Positions 1 to 9,323 of a stretch of DNA of 13,022 bases are shown piece after piece. The notes beneath the pieces were generated by a model, which ran no database searches, was not told the origin of the DNA, and saw only the letters and a program-made list of their open reading frames with translations. Every line of letters begins with the position of its first letter. Position 1 is the stretch's first letter. The translations under genes and the position numbers were made by a program. The stretch is from Auxenochlorella pyrenoidosa (taxonomy: Eukaryota > Chlorophyta > Trebouxiophyceae > Chlorellales > Chlorellaceae): NCBI GenBank assembly GCA_001430745.1, contig KQ482003.1, forward strand, positions 1,980,146-1,993,167, in the 5' to 3' direction.

Positions 1-50
1 TGCCGGTCGCAACAGGCTGTCACCACGGCTCTCCTGACCCCCCCCCGCAG

Positions 51-267
51 GCTGTCCAACGAAGACCTGCCGCACCTGCGCGACATTCTGCGGGGCATCA
101 GCGACGAGCAGTACCGGCAGCTGCTGGCGGGGGTGAGGCAGTACATGCCCGCCTTTGCGTGGGACCCCAGCGTGGGGGGCAGGGCGTTTGACTACACCAT
201 CGCCTCGCTGCGCAGGCGGCACATGAACCTCAAAGCCCTGTACTACAGCGCGCACGCGCAGCAGTGA
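51..267 (+). CDS. Exostosin-like glycosyltransferase (GT47), last exon only
   Basis: This is the 3'-terminal exon of a gene that begins before the window. A C-rich tract ending in CAG at 48-50 is the acceptor; the intron is phase 2, so base 51 completes a split codon, and the frame runs 71 codons to TGA at 265-267. The readable protein begins LSNEDLPHLRDILRGISDEQ and later has FAWDP, GGRAFDYTIASL and the end YYSAHAQQ. The pattern of a short helix, an 'ILRGISDEQY' helix, an aromatic-Trp strand and an 'AFDYTIASLRRR' final helix is what I know from the C-terminal edge of plant exostosin domains, which are Golgi type II membrane glycosyltransferases acting on cell-wall or glycoprotein glycans. 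The nucleotide-sugar site and any signal anchor lie outside the window, so substrate cannot be inferred. The family call rests on recognising this short tail and is moderate. Confidence 0.6.
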
Positions 268-801
268 GGCCGCCCACCTGGTTCTCGCTGCCTGCAGCCG
301 CGCGCTTCAGTGTGTCCTTTACTTTGCCTATGTACTGTCTCAGCACTGCTGTCTGCCCTCCATTCTTTTCATGACACCCCTCTTTTTGACAGACCATTCT
401 CTCTGATTCTCAGCCTGCTATTACATGTGAAGCAGCCACAGTGGCACGGCTGAGCGATTCATCTGAAGAATCTCTGCCCAAAGGAGGGGGATACAAACAC
501 TTTGCGGGCTGCAGGGTATGATGGCTGCCCGTGTGGTTCTGCGCATGGTTTGTTGCAGGGAGACAGGCAGGGGCAGCATGCTAGTGTACAGACGGGTATG
601 TGTGGCCAGAGGACAGGCGAGACAGGAGTGAAGAGGAACAGTGCTTTGAGCTGGCAAGAGTGCGGTCGTCAGACAGGGCAGGTGCGATCAAGGATGAAAT
701 ATGACAGGGGGCACAAAGGTTCGGGACATGTTCATTGCAGCTGAACGTGCGGGCGTCAAGGGGCAACCAGTAGGGAGAAGAAGAGTACAGGAAACAACAT
801 T
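268..801. other. Convergent intergenic region / 3' UTRs
   Basis: The exostosin-like gene ends at 267 and the minus-strand trefoil gene ends at 802, so this stretch holds two facing 3' UTRs. Short open frames on both strands have no splice logic or family resemblance and I treat them as chance. Base composition is clearly less GC-rich between about 300 and 530 than in the flanking exons. The only signal I would mark is a minus-strand TGTAA (listed separately). No plus-strand TGTAA was found for the exostosin-like gene. Confidence 0.6.
421..425 (-). promoter_or_regulatory. Possible poly(A) signal TGTAA for the trefoil gene
   Basis: The plus strand reads TTACA, that is TGTAA on the minus strand, about 377 nt past the minus-strand stop codon at 804-802. 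TGTAA is the usual polyadenylation signal of Chlamydomonas and related green algae. A second TGTAA overlaps the stop codon itself (806-802), so which one is used, if either, is unknown. A pentamer occurs often by chance. Confidence 0.3.
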
Positions 802-3800
802 TTACAAGGGCCCAGGAGCGGGCGCTCGGGTGCGCTGCCCGCGGGCGTCGCTGCTGCCCCTGCCAGGCAGCGCGGCGCCCAGCGCGCGCCCCGCCGCCCA
901 GGCCAGCAGCAGCAGCTTGCCCGCCCTGAGCGCGTTGATCAGCAGGTCCCCTTCTCCGCGGCGCCAGCGGCCCCGCAGGCGCGCGCGGCCGCCGCCGCGG
1001 GCGGCGCGCTCCATGGCGTGCAGGAACAGGTGGTGGGCGGGGTTGGTGTAGGGGTCGAGGGGCAGGAGCGCGCCGCTGGCGCCGCGGCACCGCGCGCACA
1101 CAAAGGCCTGCACGGGGGGATGGAGAGGGTCAAACATGCGAGCCTTTAGTCACTGGTCGCAACTGCCTGGCGAATGGGAGGGCTTGGGGGGCGGGCCACC
1201 GCCTGCGAGCTGGCGCCTCCGAGGACTCAATCGAGGCCGGCTGGGTTGACCGGGTCAAACTGGCCAGTTGCCCACAAGCTCAGATGCACAGGCAACCCCA
1301 GGGTGCTCCTCCTCTCAGGCCCTCCAGCCCACCTCGGTTGGCTGCCACTGCAGGGTCAGCGCCTCGCCCTCGACCGGCAGGTGCGGCAGCGCCCAGGCAG
1401 GCACGTCCTTGGGCTGCGCGGCCGCCGCCTTGCAGAGCCGGTGCAGCGACAGCTTGGTGGGTGCTGGCGGCTCCAGCAGGAGGCGCAGGTCGCGGGCGAT
1501 GCGGGTGCACAGCTCCTCGGGCAGGTGGGTGCTGCACACACAGGGGCCGCACAATCGGGGCGATGCAGGGGGACGGGGAACAGTGTCGGCCGGGCTGGGG
1601 GCTTTGGGCGCCAGCCGCTGCGGAGACAGAGCAGCCCTGGGCAGCCGGGCAGTGCAGAAGCAGCAGCGGCGGAGGTGGCGCAGAAGCAGGAGGCGGCAGG
1701 AGGAGGCAGCACATCCGTTCTGTGGGGCCGCTCGAGCGGTGATGCCGGCTGGCAGCCCTGCTGGCGTCACACCCAGGCTGCCTACCTGAGCTCGGCCTCT
1801 ATCACATCTGCCAGCCCGGCGGGCGGGTCCTGGCCGCCGTGCTGCCTGCCATACTCGGCCGCCAGGCTGGCGCACACCTGGCGGCAGGCCAGGTCTTGCA
1901 GCGGGGCTGGCGAGCAGGAGCCCCAGCCGTGCTGCTTCGGCGGCGGCTGCAGCTCCCGGGATAGCCACAGCGGGCGGTGCTGTCCGCCAAAGCCTCCAGC
2001 CTGCTCATGCTGCTGCCGCTGCTGCTCCTCCAGAGCCGCCAGTGCGCTCTCGCTGTGGCAGCGCCGCGGGGGCAGGCCGGCGTGCTGCGGGGCTCTAGCA
2101 GCTGGCAGCAGCTGCGGCGCTGCACAGCCTCTCTGCACTGGAAGCAGCGCGGCCGGCCCCTCGGCGTCCCCTTGCTCCAGCACTGTCGGCAGGCTAGGGC
2201 TGCGCAGGCACCCACCAGAGCCCGTGCTGCTGCTGCTGAGGCTGGCACAGCCGCCAGCATTGCTTCCCAGCGCCTGCATGCTGGTTGCCCGGCGCAGCGA
2301 CGCCTGGGAGGCCGGCGCTGCTGCTGTGTCGGCGCTGTCACAGGGCAGGCGCTCCGCCAGGCCCAGCGGGCTCTCCAGCAGCGTCTGTGCACAGCAGGGG
2401 AGTGGGGCAGGGGGGTGACCGCCTGCCTGCCAGCAAGGGGCGCCGACCTGATGCGCTACTGGGCCGGCCGCTGGCATCGAGCAGCACGCATGCAGCCAGC
2501 CCGGCCAGCTGCCTGTGAAATCGCCCTGCCTCGCCAGCCTGCCCAGCACCCACCTGCAGGTCTGCCACCTGGAACAGCTCCCAACGTGAGGGTGGGCCCG
2601 CGGCATGCACCGTGGTCAGCAGCCCGTCTGGCAGGGCGCACAGCCGCACGTGCCGCCCGCCCACCCGCCGCACCGAGCGCAGGGCAAACCCGGCGGCGGT
2701 GAGGGAGCGGCCGCTGCTGTGGCCGGCCCCGCTGCTGCCTGGCTTGGGCTGAACAAAGCCCGCCACCTCTGGCTGCCCTGCGGTGCTGAGCCTGGCTCCT
2801 GGGGCGCTGCACCCGCCGCCGCCGCCGCCGCCGCCGCTGCTGCCGCCGGCAGAGCTCTCGGCGCTGCCGCCCCCCTCGGCACTGCTGGGTGCCGACAGCG
2901 TGACCCAGCCGGGCTCGATCCAGAACAGCAGGCGCTCGTCTGGGTGCACAACCCTGCCGCCCGGGGGGTCCAGGCAGGGGGCGCCGTCGTCGCAGATGTA
3001 CAGGGTTTGACCGGTCAACGCGTGGCGCAGCGAGTAGACCGAGTCACCGTGGTGGTGCAGCACCCAGGCGCAGCGCTCCACAGCGGGCAGGGAGGGCCCG
3101 CATGAGGCGCCCCCGGGTGCTGCAGCTGCCGCCCCCACAGCGCTGGTCGCGACTGGACCCCGCGCATGTGGCAGCAGGCCAGCAGGGCGGGCACTGCCAC
3201 CATCGGTGGGCGGCGGGCAGCTGACAAGGTGGCCGTGCGCTGTCAGCAGCAGGGCTGGCTTGGCGCTGGCGAGCTCGAGGGCAAAGGCAGTCGGCTTGAC
3301 CGCTGAACAGGCGCCCGTGCCGCGGCTGCCGCTGCTCGTTGCCATCAGCATCCCCTGCCGGACGACTGCAGGGACCAAAGCACTGTTGCTTGTGCCGACG
3401 CAAAGCCCGTCTCCGCTCATTTCTGCTGCGCCGCCGTCGGTGATGTGTCCTTTGCTGCCGCTGCTCCCTGCCCCACCGCTGCCGCCGCCGCTGCCGCCAC
3501 TGCTGCCGGGTGGCGCAGTCGGCGCTTCTGCGAGTAGGCGCACCTCCCCAGAGCCGGCAAGGTGCAGCGTGAAGCGCTCGTGCCCGGTGCAGGCGTGCTG
3601 CGCTGCCAGCAGCACCCGCCCAGTCAGGGGCTCTGTGGAGAGCAGCCGCCGGCCGGCGCCGTCCCACACGCGGCAGCCGGACGCCACCAGGCTGCCGGCC
3701 TGCACACGCAGCGGGGCGGCCTCGCCGGGGGCCAGCAGGAGCTCCTCGCTGCAGCAGGCCACCTGCAAGGCACGCGGCGCAAGGGAGCAGGGTCAGCGGG

Positions 3801-4712
3801 CCCGAGGGCGCGCCGAGGAGGGCGGCCGGTGCATGCATGAGACACGCCAGGGCAGCTGGCAGAGACGGGCCGGTGCAGCCAGCCACGCTCACCGGCGCTC
3901 CCACAGACAGCGCGCCGCCACTGCCGGCCGATAGGTAGCCGCCGCCTGCGCCGCTGCCGGCTGCCTCCCAGCGCAGGGCCACCCGCAGCGGCCAGGCCTG
4001 CAGGCTGTGCAGTGGCAGCCCGGCCTCTCGCAGGGCAAACAGCTTGGAGGCTCGGTCGCGCCCCAGCGGCAGCTGGCCCACGGCCGCAGCTCCGCCCGGG
4101 GCCGCCTGCAGGCAGGCCCTGCCTCCCAAGCCCAGCACGGCGCCTGCACGGCAGGGCGGGGCAGCGCTTGGGCATGTGTGGGGGTTGCTGCCTCACGAGG
4201 TCCTGGTTGGTGGGGCCGATCCCTGAGGGGCACCAGAACGAATTTGCAATGCTGTGCTGCATGCTGAGCCATCGAGCTGCCCGCGGGGCTGGCCCATGCA
4301 GATGGTCTGGCCAGCAGCTCCAGCTGGCGGCACGGCTGGCATGTGGCCGATCCGGTGTGCCAAGAAAGCCGGGCCCGTCCACCCAGAGCGCACCCCGGTT
4401 CATGTCCATGAAGATCTGAAGCATGGCTGGCTCGCTGGCGCAGCGCAGCTGCCCCCCAGCGGCGGAGACGTAGCCGCTGCCCGCCGCGCTCTGCAGCACG
4501 TACCGGCCAGCGGCGCCTGCTGCTGCGCCGGCGCGGTCGGCAAGCGCCGCCAGCACCCACAGCGTCGTTGCGCCCTGGGAGCCTGGGCTGACGAACTGCA
4601 GCGTGTGATCTGGCTGGACAGCGAGCAGGCGGCCCTTGGAGCACGCAACTTGCACCAGCGACCTCCCAGCTGCAAGCCCTAGGGGGGCGGCAGGCTCCTC
4701 TGGAGCCGCCAT
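802..4712 (-). CDS. Large multi-domain protein with repeated beta-trefoil (fascin-like) units
   Basis: Six exons on the minus strand: 4712-4394, 4143-3893, 3762-2554, 2384-1786, 1531-1333 and 1107-802, stop TAA. Phases agree at every junction and the product is about 960 residues. ATG at 4712 lies in good context (TCCATGGCG). Residues 18-260 hold five or so beta-trefoil-like units, each a hydrophobic strand, a Gly-turn with 'YL' or 'YV', and an aromatic strand (for example LVQVACSKGRLLAVQ, GRYVLQSAAGSGYVSAAGG, GGGYLSAGSGGALSV). Further units lie near 349-374, 424-472 (SLRHALTGQTLYICDDG then LLFWIEP) and 549-589 (RLCALPDGLLTTV then WELFQV). Gly/Ser linkers fall at 276-295 and 487-507. The rest (594-960) has a short Gln/Glu-rich helix near 710, a Cys-containing helical part and CARC at 863-866; I do not recognise it. 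Trefoil repeats are known from fascin and other actin- or sugar-binding proteins; the role here is unknown. No signal peptide or clear membrane span was seen. The exon 1 donor is the least certain point. Confidence 0.55.
2813..2836. repeat. (CCG)8 trinucleotide run, poly-Gly in the trefoil protein
   Basis: Eight CCG copies on the plus strand sit inside exon 3 of the minus-strand trefoil gene and encode the Gly run at residues about 501-507, part of a longer Gly/Ser linker between two trefoil-like units. It is a length-variable site by nature, and the linker could tolerate copy-number change without shifting the frame. Confidence 0.85.
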
Positions 4713-4971
4713 GGATAATGATCACAGTAGCAAAGATTTGTAGCCGGGGGTTACAACGGGATTGGCCTGCTCGGACACTCGAAGTTTTGGCGCCCTCCGT
4801 GCCTTCTTCCGCGCCTCACATGCGACGCCCCAAAATGTCTGCTCCTCCCGGCTCCCGCCAGCTTGTTTCATTCATAACAGCTGCACTGGGGCCTAAAACC
4901 TCACGCCTGGCGGCACCTGGCATGCCTGCGCGCGCCTAGAGACGGCAGCAGCTCTTTTTACGTCACACGTA
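4713..4971. promoter_or_regulatory. Divergent promoter region
   Basis: Only 259 bp separate the start codons of the minus-strand trefoil gene (4712) and the plus-strand small nuclear gene (4972), so both promoters and both 5' UTRs must fit here or overlap. The region is less GC-rich than the exons and has short T-rich patches (TTCATTCATAA near 4868, CTCTTTTTACG near 4952). No convincing TATA box was seen. The ACGT inverted repeat at the right edge is listed separately. Shared control of the two genes is an inference from spacing alone. Confidence 0.6.
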
Positions 4972-4972
4972 A
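4958..4972. promoter_or_regulatory. TTACGT-CAC-ACGTAA inverted repeat at the start codon
   Basis: Two perfect 6-bp arms (TTACGT at 4958-4963, ACGTAA at 4967-4972) flank a 3-bp spacer. Each arm has an ACGT core, the core bound by plant bZIP proteins, and TACGTCA matches the CRE/TGACG class. The last base is the A of the ATG of the downstream gene, so the site lies within its 5' UTR or at its transcription start. Binding is not shown by the sequence. Confidence 0.4.
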
Positions 4973-5968
4973 TGGCGCAGCAGCAAGAAGAGGAGAAAGA
5001 GATCGTAGCCAGCGGGGAGGCGTTGCGCACGGTAAGCAGTGGCTGGCGGCGGCGGCGGCGGCGGGTGGCAGCCTGGAGTCTTACGACCTGGGCTTGTCGT
5101 AGCAGAGCATGAGCAACACACCAGCTCCAGCAGCGGCCTTGGTTAGTACCATTTCATATCCGTCAAGCTCCCCGTCTTGCCTCCCATCGTCGCTGCCGCT
5201 GCCGCTGCCAACCCAGCTTCTCCATTGCCTGTGGCTGTGCAGGTGGCGGGCTGGCTGGGCGTGGGCGAGGGCGAGGTGGACGCCGTGATGGAGAAGGAGG
5301 GGCTGAACCCAGAGTTTGAGTCGGGGCGCACGCAGGGCCTGGGCCTGGGGGCCAAGTTCCTGCCGCACAGCAAGGTGAGCATACCGCCGGCGCAACTGCT
5401 GCCAAAAGCCGCTGCTGCTGCTGCTGTCGCTGGTGTTCCTGAGGGGTCGTCGGTCCTGCTCTGCAGCCGAGTGTGCGCCTCGAAGACAGGCTGCAGCGAG
5501 GCAGCAGCCAAGGGCAACACTTGCCGGAAGGTCATCCTTGGAAGCCCTCCGACCCTCCTGCCTTGCTCGTCTCCCTCTCGAGTGTTGCAGGCCGTGGCAT
5601 TGGTGGCAGGTGTAGAGCAGCGGCTGGGCAGCAAGCTCAAGCGCTCCTCGCAGGCGGCGGCTGCCGGCGTGCGCGGCCACCATGCCCTGCTGGCTGCGCA
5701 GCATGGCAAAGCGCACGCACACGACAGGCGGCAACAGCAGCAGGCAGAGCCTTCAGCAGCGGCCAGGGGCGGCCAGGAAGAGGAGGGGGAGGACAGCGAG
5801 GATGAGGGCCGCGGCGCTGCATTTGGCAAGGGTGGTAAAGGGGCGGGGGCACGCAAGGCGGCTGCATTTGACCGCAGCCAGCTGCTGGCCGTCAGCAGCG
5901 GCGGCGTGGGCGGCAAGAAGCGCAGGCGGAGAAGCGGCGGCGGCCACGCCGCTGGGAGCGGGGGATGA
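4972..5968 (+). CDS. Small, probably nuclear protein of unknown function
   Basis: Three exons: 4972-5031, 5243-5374 and 5591-5968, all joined in phase 0, giving 189 residues and stop TGA at 5966-5968. Donors are GTAAGC and GTGAGC; acceptors are GTGCAG and TTGCAG. The first exon is 20 residues (MAQQQEEEKEIVASGEALRT). Exon 2 encodes an acidic helix and a compact motif GRTQGLGLGAKFLPHSK at residues 48-64 that looks conserved in style. Exon 3 continues with a helical stretch ending in RLGSKLKR, a Gln-rich part, an acidic run (EEEGEDSEDEG) and a basic tail with KKRRRR that reads as a nuclear localisation signal. Acidic and basic tracts of this kind are common in nucleolar and ribosome-biogenesis proteins, but I cannot name the family. 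The start is the first ATG and lies on the inverted repeat noted above; no other in-frame ATG exists before exon 2. Confidence 0.65.
5045..5062. repeat. (GGC)6 microsatellite in intron 1 of the small nuclear gene
   Basis: Six GGC copies follow about 13 bp after the exon 1 donor at 5032. It lies in an intron, so it does not affect the protein; closeness to the 5' splice site is the only noteworthy point. Confidence 0.85.
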
Positions 5969-6481
5969 CCACTCCGTTGCTTCTGTACTCTTTCCAAACT
6001 GCAATGCTCCCTTTTTCCCCGCTGGCATGGCAGTAGACAGGTATGAGGGCCTCTCTATTGGGAGAAACGTGGCGCGTCCGCCACGTCCCGTGTGCTCTCT
6101 GGCACGAGTCAGACGTGGGCCAGGGCTTGAACACAGGGCGGTGTTTTGCTCACAACTACATGTGATGCATATAATGCAATGCTTTACCTCAAACATGCGA
6201 CATGGGGTCCCCTTGTCACGGGATAGAGATTGGGCATGATGGCCCGCCAGTCGGCACCCCCCTGCGGCTGCTGGCACAACCTGCATGTTGACACCACCAG
6301 CGCAGCGATCCCCCTTTGTATCAGTTTTGGAGCCTCGAAAACCGCAACACACCGCAAGCTGCGGTTCGCAAGACCTAAGCGCCGAGTCTGCTGTCCGCCT
6401 AGCTCACTTCGAGCACTTGCACAAGCGTGCGAGACTGCCAGGATCACATTAATTGTGCAATCCAGTTAGCAAGGTGCAGCG
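5969..6481. other. Intergenic: 3' UTR of the nuclear protein gene and promoter of the DUF6816-like gene
   Basis: Between two head-to-tail plus-strand genes. The middle is relatively AT-rich and contains a TATA-like CATATAATG near 6168-6176, about 310 bp before the next start codon, and the ACCGCA repeat cluster at 6339-6366. No TGTAA was seen on the plus strand. I found no coding exon with family resemblance here; short open frames on both strands appear to be chance. Confidence 0.55.
6339..6366. repeat. ACCGCA direct and inverted repeat cluster
   Basis: ACCGCAA occurs at 6341-6347 and 6351-6357, and TGCGGTT, its reverse complement with one base shifted, at 6360-6366. ACCGCA-AGC-TGCGGT (6351-6365) is a perfect 6-bp inverted repeat with a 3-base centre, and AACCGCA (6339-6345) pairs with TGCGGTT over 7 bp. 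It lies about 115-145 bp before the start codon of the DUF6816-like gene, a normal place for a promoter element. Function is inferred from position only. Confidence 0.4.
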
Positions 6482-9323
6482 ATGGCAGGTCGGATGGCAA
6501 CTCCTGTTGTGCAGCCTGCGCGGTCGGTGCCGGCAGTGGCGGCGGCAGTGCCGCCATCCCCACAGCAAGCAGCCCTACGCCGGCGACAGCTCTTGGCAGT
6601 ACCTCCGCTGCTAGGCTTGGCTGCTGTAACAGGAGCAGGCCCAGCAGCAGCGGCGGCGACAGTGGTATCGGAGAGTGACTGGAACGCAGCAGCTGCATCC
6701 CAGCCGGCGCCGCCTCGGCCCGACAGCCTGGCGGGCCGCATTGCTACGCAGGGCAGCATCCAGCAGCCTGGCATAATGCCGCCTTGGGCGCCCAAGCAGC
6801 TGTACTATCCCCGCTGGATGTTTGGCGAGTGGCAGGTGAGGAGGGGAGGGGCCGGCGATGCCGAGGATGCCAGCATGAGCCTGTCGCCACAGCACGTGAG
6901 CGTGTCAGCAACACGCAGCATTCCCTCTGCGCAGGCAGCCTGTCTCGCAGGTGTGGCACGCTGGCCCCGCATTGGAAAACCAACAGCAAACCAATTGTGC
7001 CGGCATGGCACCGCAGCTGCACCCCTGGCACCAAGCCTGTGCCCAACCTTCCCCCCCTTCCCTCAGGTTGACATGGAGTTTGTCGCGCTGCGGACGCCTC
7101 TGGGGCGCGACTATGTGCCGGCCGGCTTCCTGCAAGCAAGCTGGGCAAGCTGTTGGCGGGCAGGATGCCATTACAGCTGCTGCCAGCCCCTGCTTGCGCA
7201 GCCTTGCAACTACGAATCCCACCCAGCAGTGTTGGCTGCCAGCCTCCCCGCGCCGTCGATCCTGGATCGTGCGCGAGTTGAGCTGGCTGTCGCCTGCTGC
7301 GGCCTCCTGCGCAGGCCGCCGAGGCACCGGCAGAGGAAGGCGGGCTGGGCAGCACCTATGCCTTCCGCCAGCGCTTCTACTCCACCCTGCCCGACACGCT
7401 GGACAACCAGCTGCGGGTGCGCCGGCTGGGGAGGCAGCGGCGTGCCTGCTGCAGAGACGGTGCCGGGCCTGCCAGGGAGGCGCTGCAGGCGCAGCTCGGC
7501 CACGCAGCAGGGATGGGTGGCAGCAGCTGCCACAGACGCGGCTCTCTGGGCAACACCGCACAACATCTGGGTGCTGACGTATTCCTTGGGCATGCATTGG
7601 CTGTCCCTCATCACGCGGTGCCCTGCCTCCGACCAAGCCGCCCATGCACGCCTTTCCCTGGCCCGCCCGCCACCCTGTCTTCAAGCTGCCCATGCATGGC
7701 TCTCTGCCCATGCCACATCATGCTGCTCCCCCCCCCCCTCTTGGGGCAGGTGAACCTTGGGCTGGGCATGCCGCGGGACGCCATCATCCCGGACCGTGCC
7801 TTCAACACCCGGGAGAGCACCAACGCCTTCCTGGGCTGGCAAGCGGTGGACGAGGTGGAGTACGACCCCCGGTGAGCTCCAGCACTGGTAATTCCAGGCG
7901 CCTGCTGTTTAATTTCAGCATGGCTGAAGCTAGCCTAGAGGCGAACGCAAGGCGGGCGGGTGGGCACAGCGAGGGCGGCGCCCGTACGCGCCTGCACCGC
8001 TGCGCGCCTGCGCCGCCCTGCCTGCTCGGGTGTCCTCGTCCAAAGGGGCCCAGGGGCAGCGAGCGCTCAGGCTGCTGCGCCGGTGGGCTTGTCCTTACGG
8101 GGGGCTCCAACAGGCAACAGAGGGGGGACAAGGATGGCCCCTGACCAGGCGCGGTGCCGCAACCGCTGGGGAGCTGAAGCAGGGCACAGACATGGAGAGT
8201 CGACTGCGGTGCCCCGCACCCAGCATTCTCAGCGCTGTGCAGCGCTGCTGGGGTAAAGCAGTTGGTCCAGACGGCTGCTGCGCCCGGCCTGTGTGTGAGA
8301 ACCTGCAGCTTCTACCGCCCCCGTTCCCCCCAACCCCCCCCCCCTGGAACACACCCTTCTGCCCTGTGCCCCCGCAGCGCTGCGCCGCTGCGGCAGGTGG
8401 TCACGCTGTCGCGGCTGGCCCCGGACACCGCGCCGCTGCCGCCTCGCCGCCTGGAGCTGTTCATCAACGCCCTCTCCTCCGAGGAGGGGGCCCCAGAGGG
8501 TGGGCCGGAGCCTGCTTTTTACACCAGCGAGCTGTGCCGGCAGGTGCGGCGTCGACAGGGGGCGGGCGGGGCCAGGCCGGAGGCAGCATGCAGCTGTCTA
8601 GGAGTGCGCTGTGGCTACCGGCGCACAGGGGCGGGGTGGCGGTGTTCAACGAGGGCCGCAGGCAGCACTGGCAATGGGCCCGGGGCGGGGCGCTCAGCCT
8701 TGGCGGCCACTGGTGGCCACTGGCAATGCAGCGCCTGTGCCTGCGTGCCTGTGCCGGGCACGGCCCCTCCCCCCAGGAGTTCTGTACTGCATGGTAGCGA
8801 GCGCACGACTGCTGCGTACATGCTTCCAGCCCGCTGTCTTTGCCGTGCGCTTGAGCATGTTGCACCCGCTCCTCGGCTGCGCAGGTGCTGGTTGGGGTGC
8901 GGCAAGTGGAGGTCAAGGATTACGAGGTGGGGCACAGCGGCTGAGCCATGGGGAGGAGGCGCGAGCTTGCAGCAGTGGTACCGCCTGCTAGAGGGGCCAC
9001 CGCGCCAACGGCATGCCAGCGCCGCCGCGCCCGCTGGCCGGCGTGGCCCTCCCTCATCGCGTGCCGGCTGCCTGCTGCCCGTCCCGGCCCGCCCGCAGAT
9101 CATGCACAGCTACCGCCTGGCAGCCCCGGGCGTGGTGGAGGGCCGCCAGCGCAGCTGCCTGTACCTGCAGCCCCAGGAGGAGCGGTTCTTCCAGGCAGCA
9201 GGACGCGCCGTGGCGGTGTATGACTACCGCTTCCGCATGACGCGGCTGCCGCCGCCGGGGGACGCGCCGCCGGGCGCGGCGGCGTGCGTGCAGACGCCCA
9301 AGGCGGTGTGGCAGTGCGTGTGA
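6482..9323 (+). CDS. DUF6816-like protein, thylakoid lumen targeted
   Basis: Seven exons: 6482-6835, 7067-7135, 7315-7416, 7750-7871, 8378-8543, 8885-8926 and 9099-9323 (TGA), 359 residues, phases consistent throughout. The N terminus is a two-part leader: a Ser/Ala/Arg-containing plastid-type stretch, then RRR at 33-35, a hydrophobic core at 37-50 and a Pro-Ala5 cleavage region near 54-59, as in twin-arginine thylakoid lumen signals. The mature part has YYPRWMFGEWQ at about 108-118, TPLGRDYVPAGF, AFRQRFY, IIPDRAFNTRES, FYTSELCRQ at about 263-271, GRQRSCLYL and AVAVYDYRFRMTRL near the end. From memory these match the conserved blocks of DUF6816, a family shared by cyanobacteria and plastids and without an assigned reaction. 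The start is the first ATG before the leader. Intron 2 (7136-7314) appears to use a GC donor. The C-terminal 23 or so residues, rich in Pro and Ala, are probably lineage-specific. Confidence 0.75.

Noticed and set aside
802..806. TGTAA overlapping the trefoil gene's stop codon as the poly(A) signal
   Set aside because: It would leave almost no 3' UTR; a 5-base match formed by TTG-TAA is easily chance.
581..1137. Overlapping plus- and minus-strand frames around the trefoil gene's last exon
   Set aside because: One minus frame, entered by the acceptor at 1108, continues exon 5 in phase; the rest are shadows of the same GC-rich exon.
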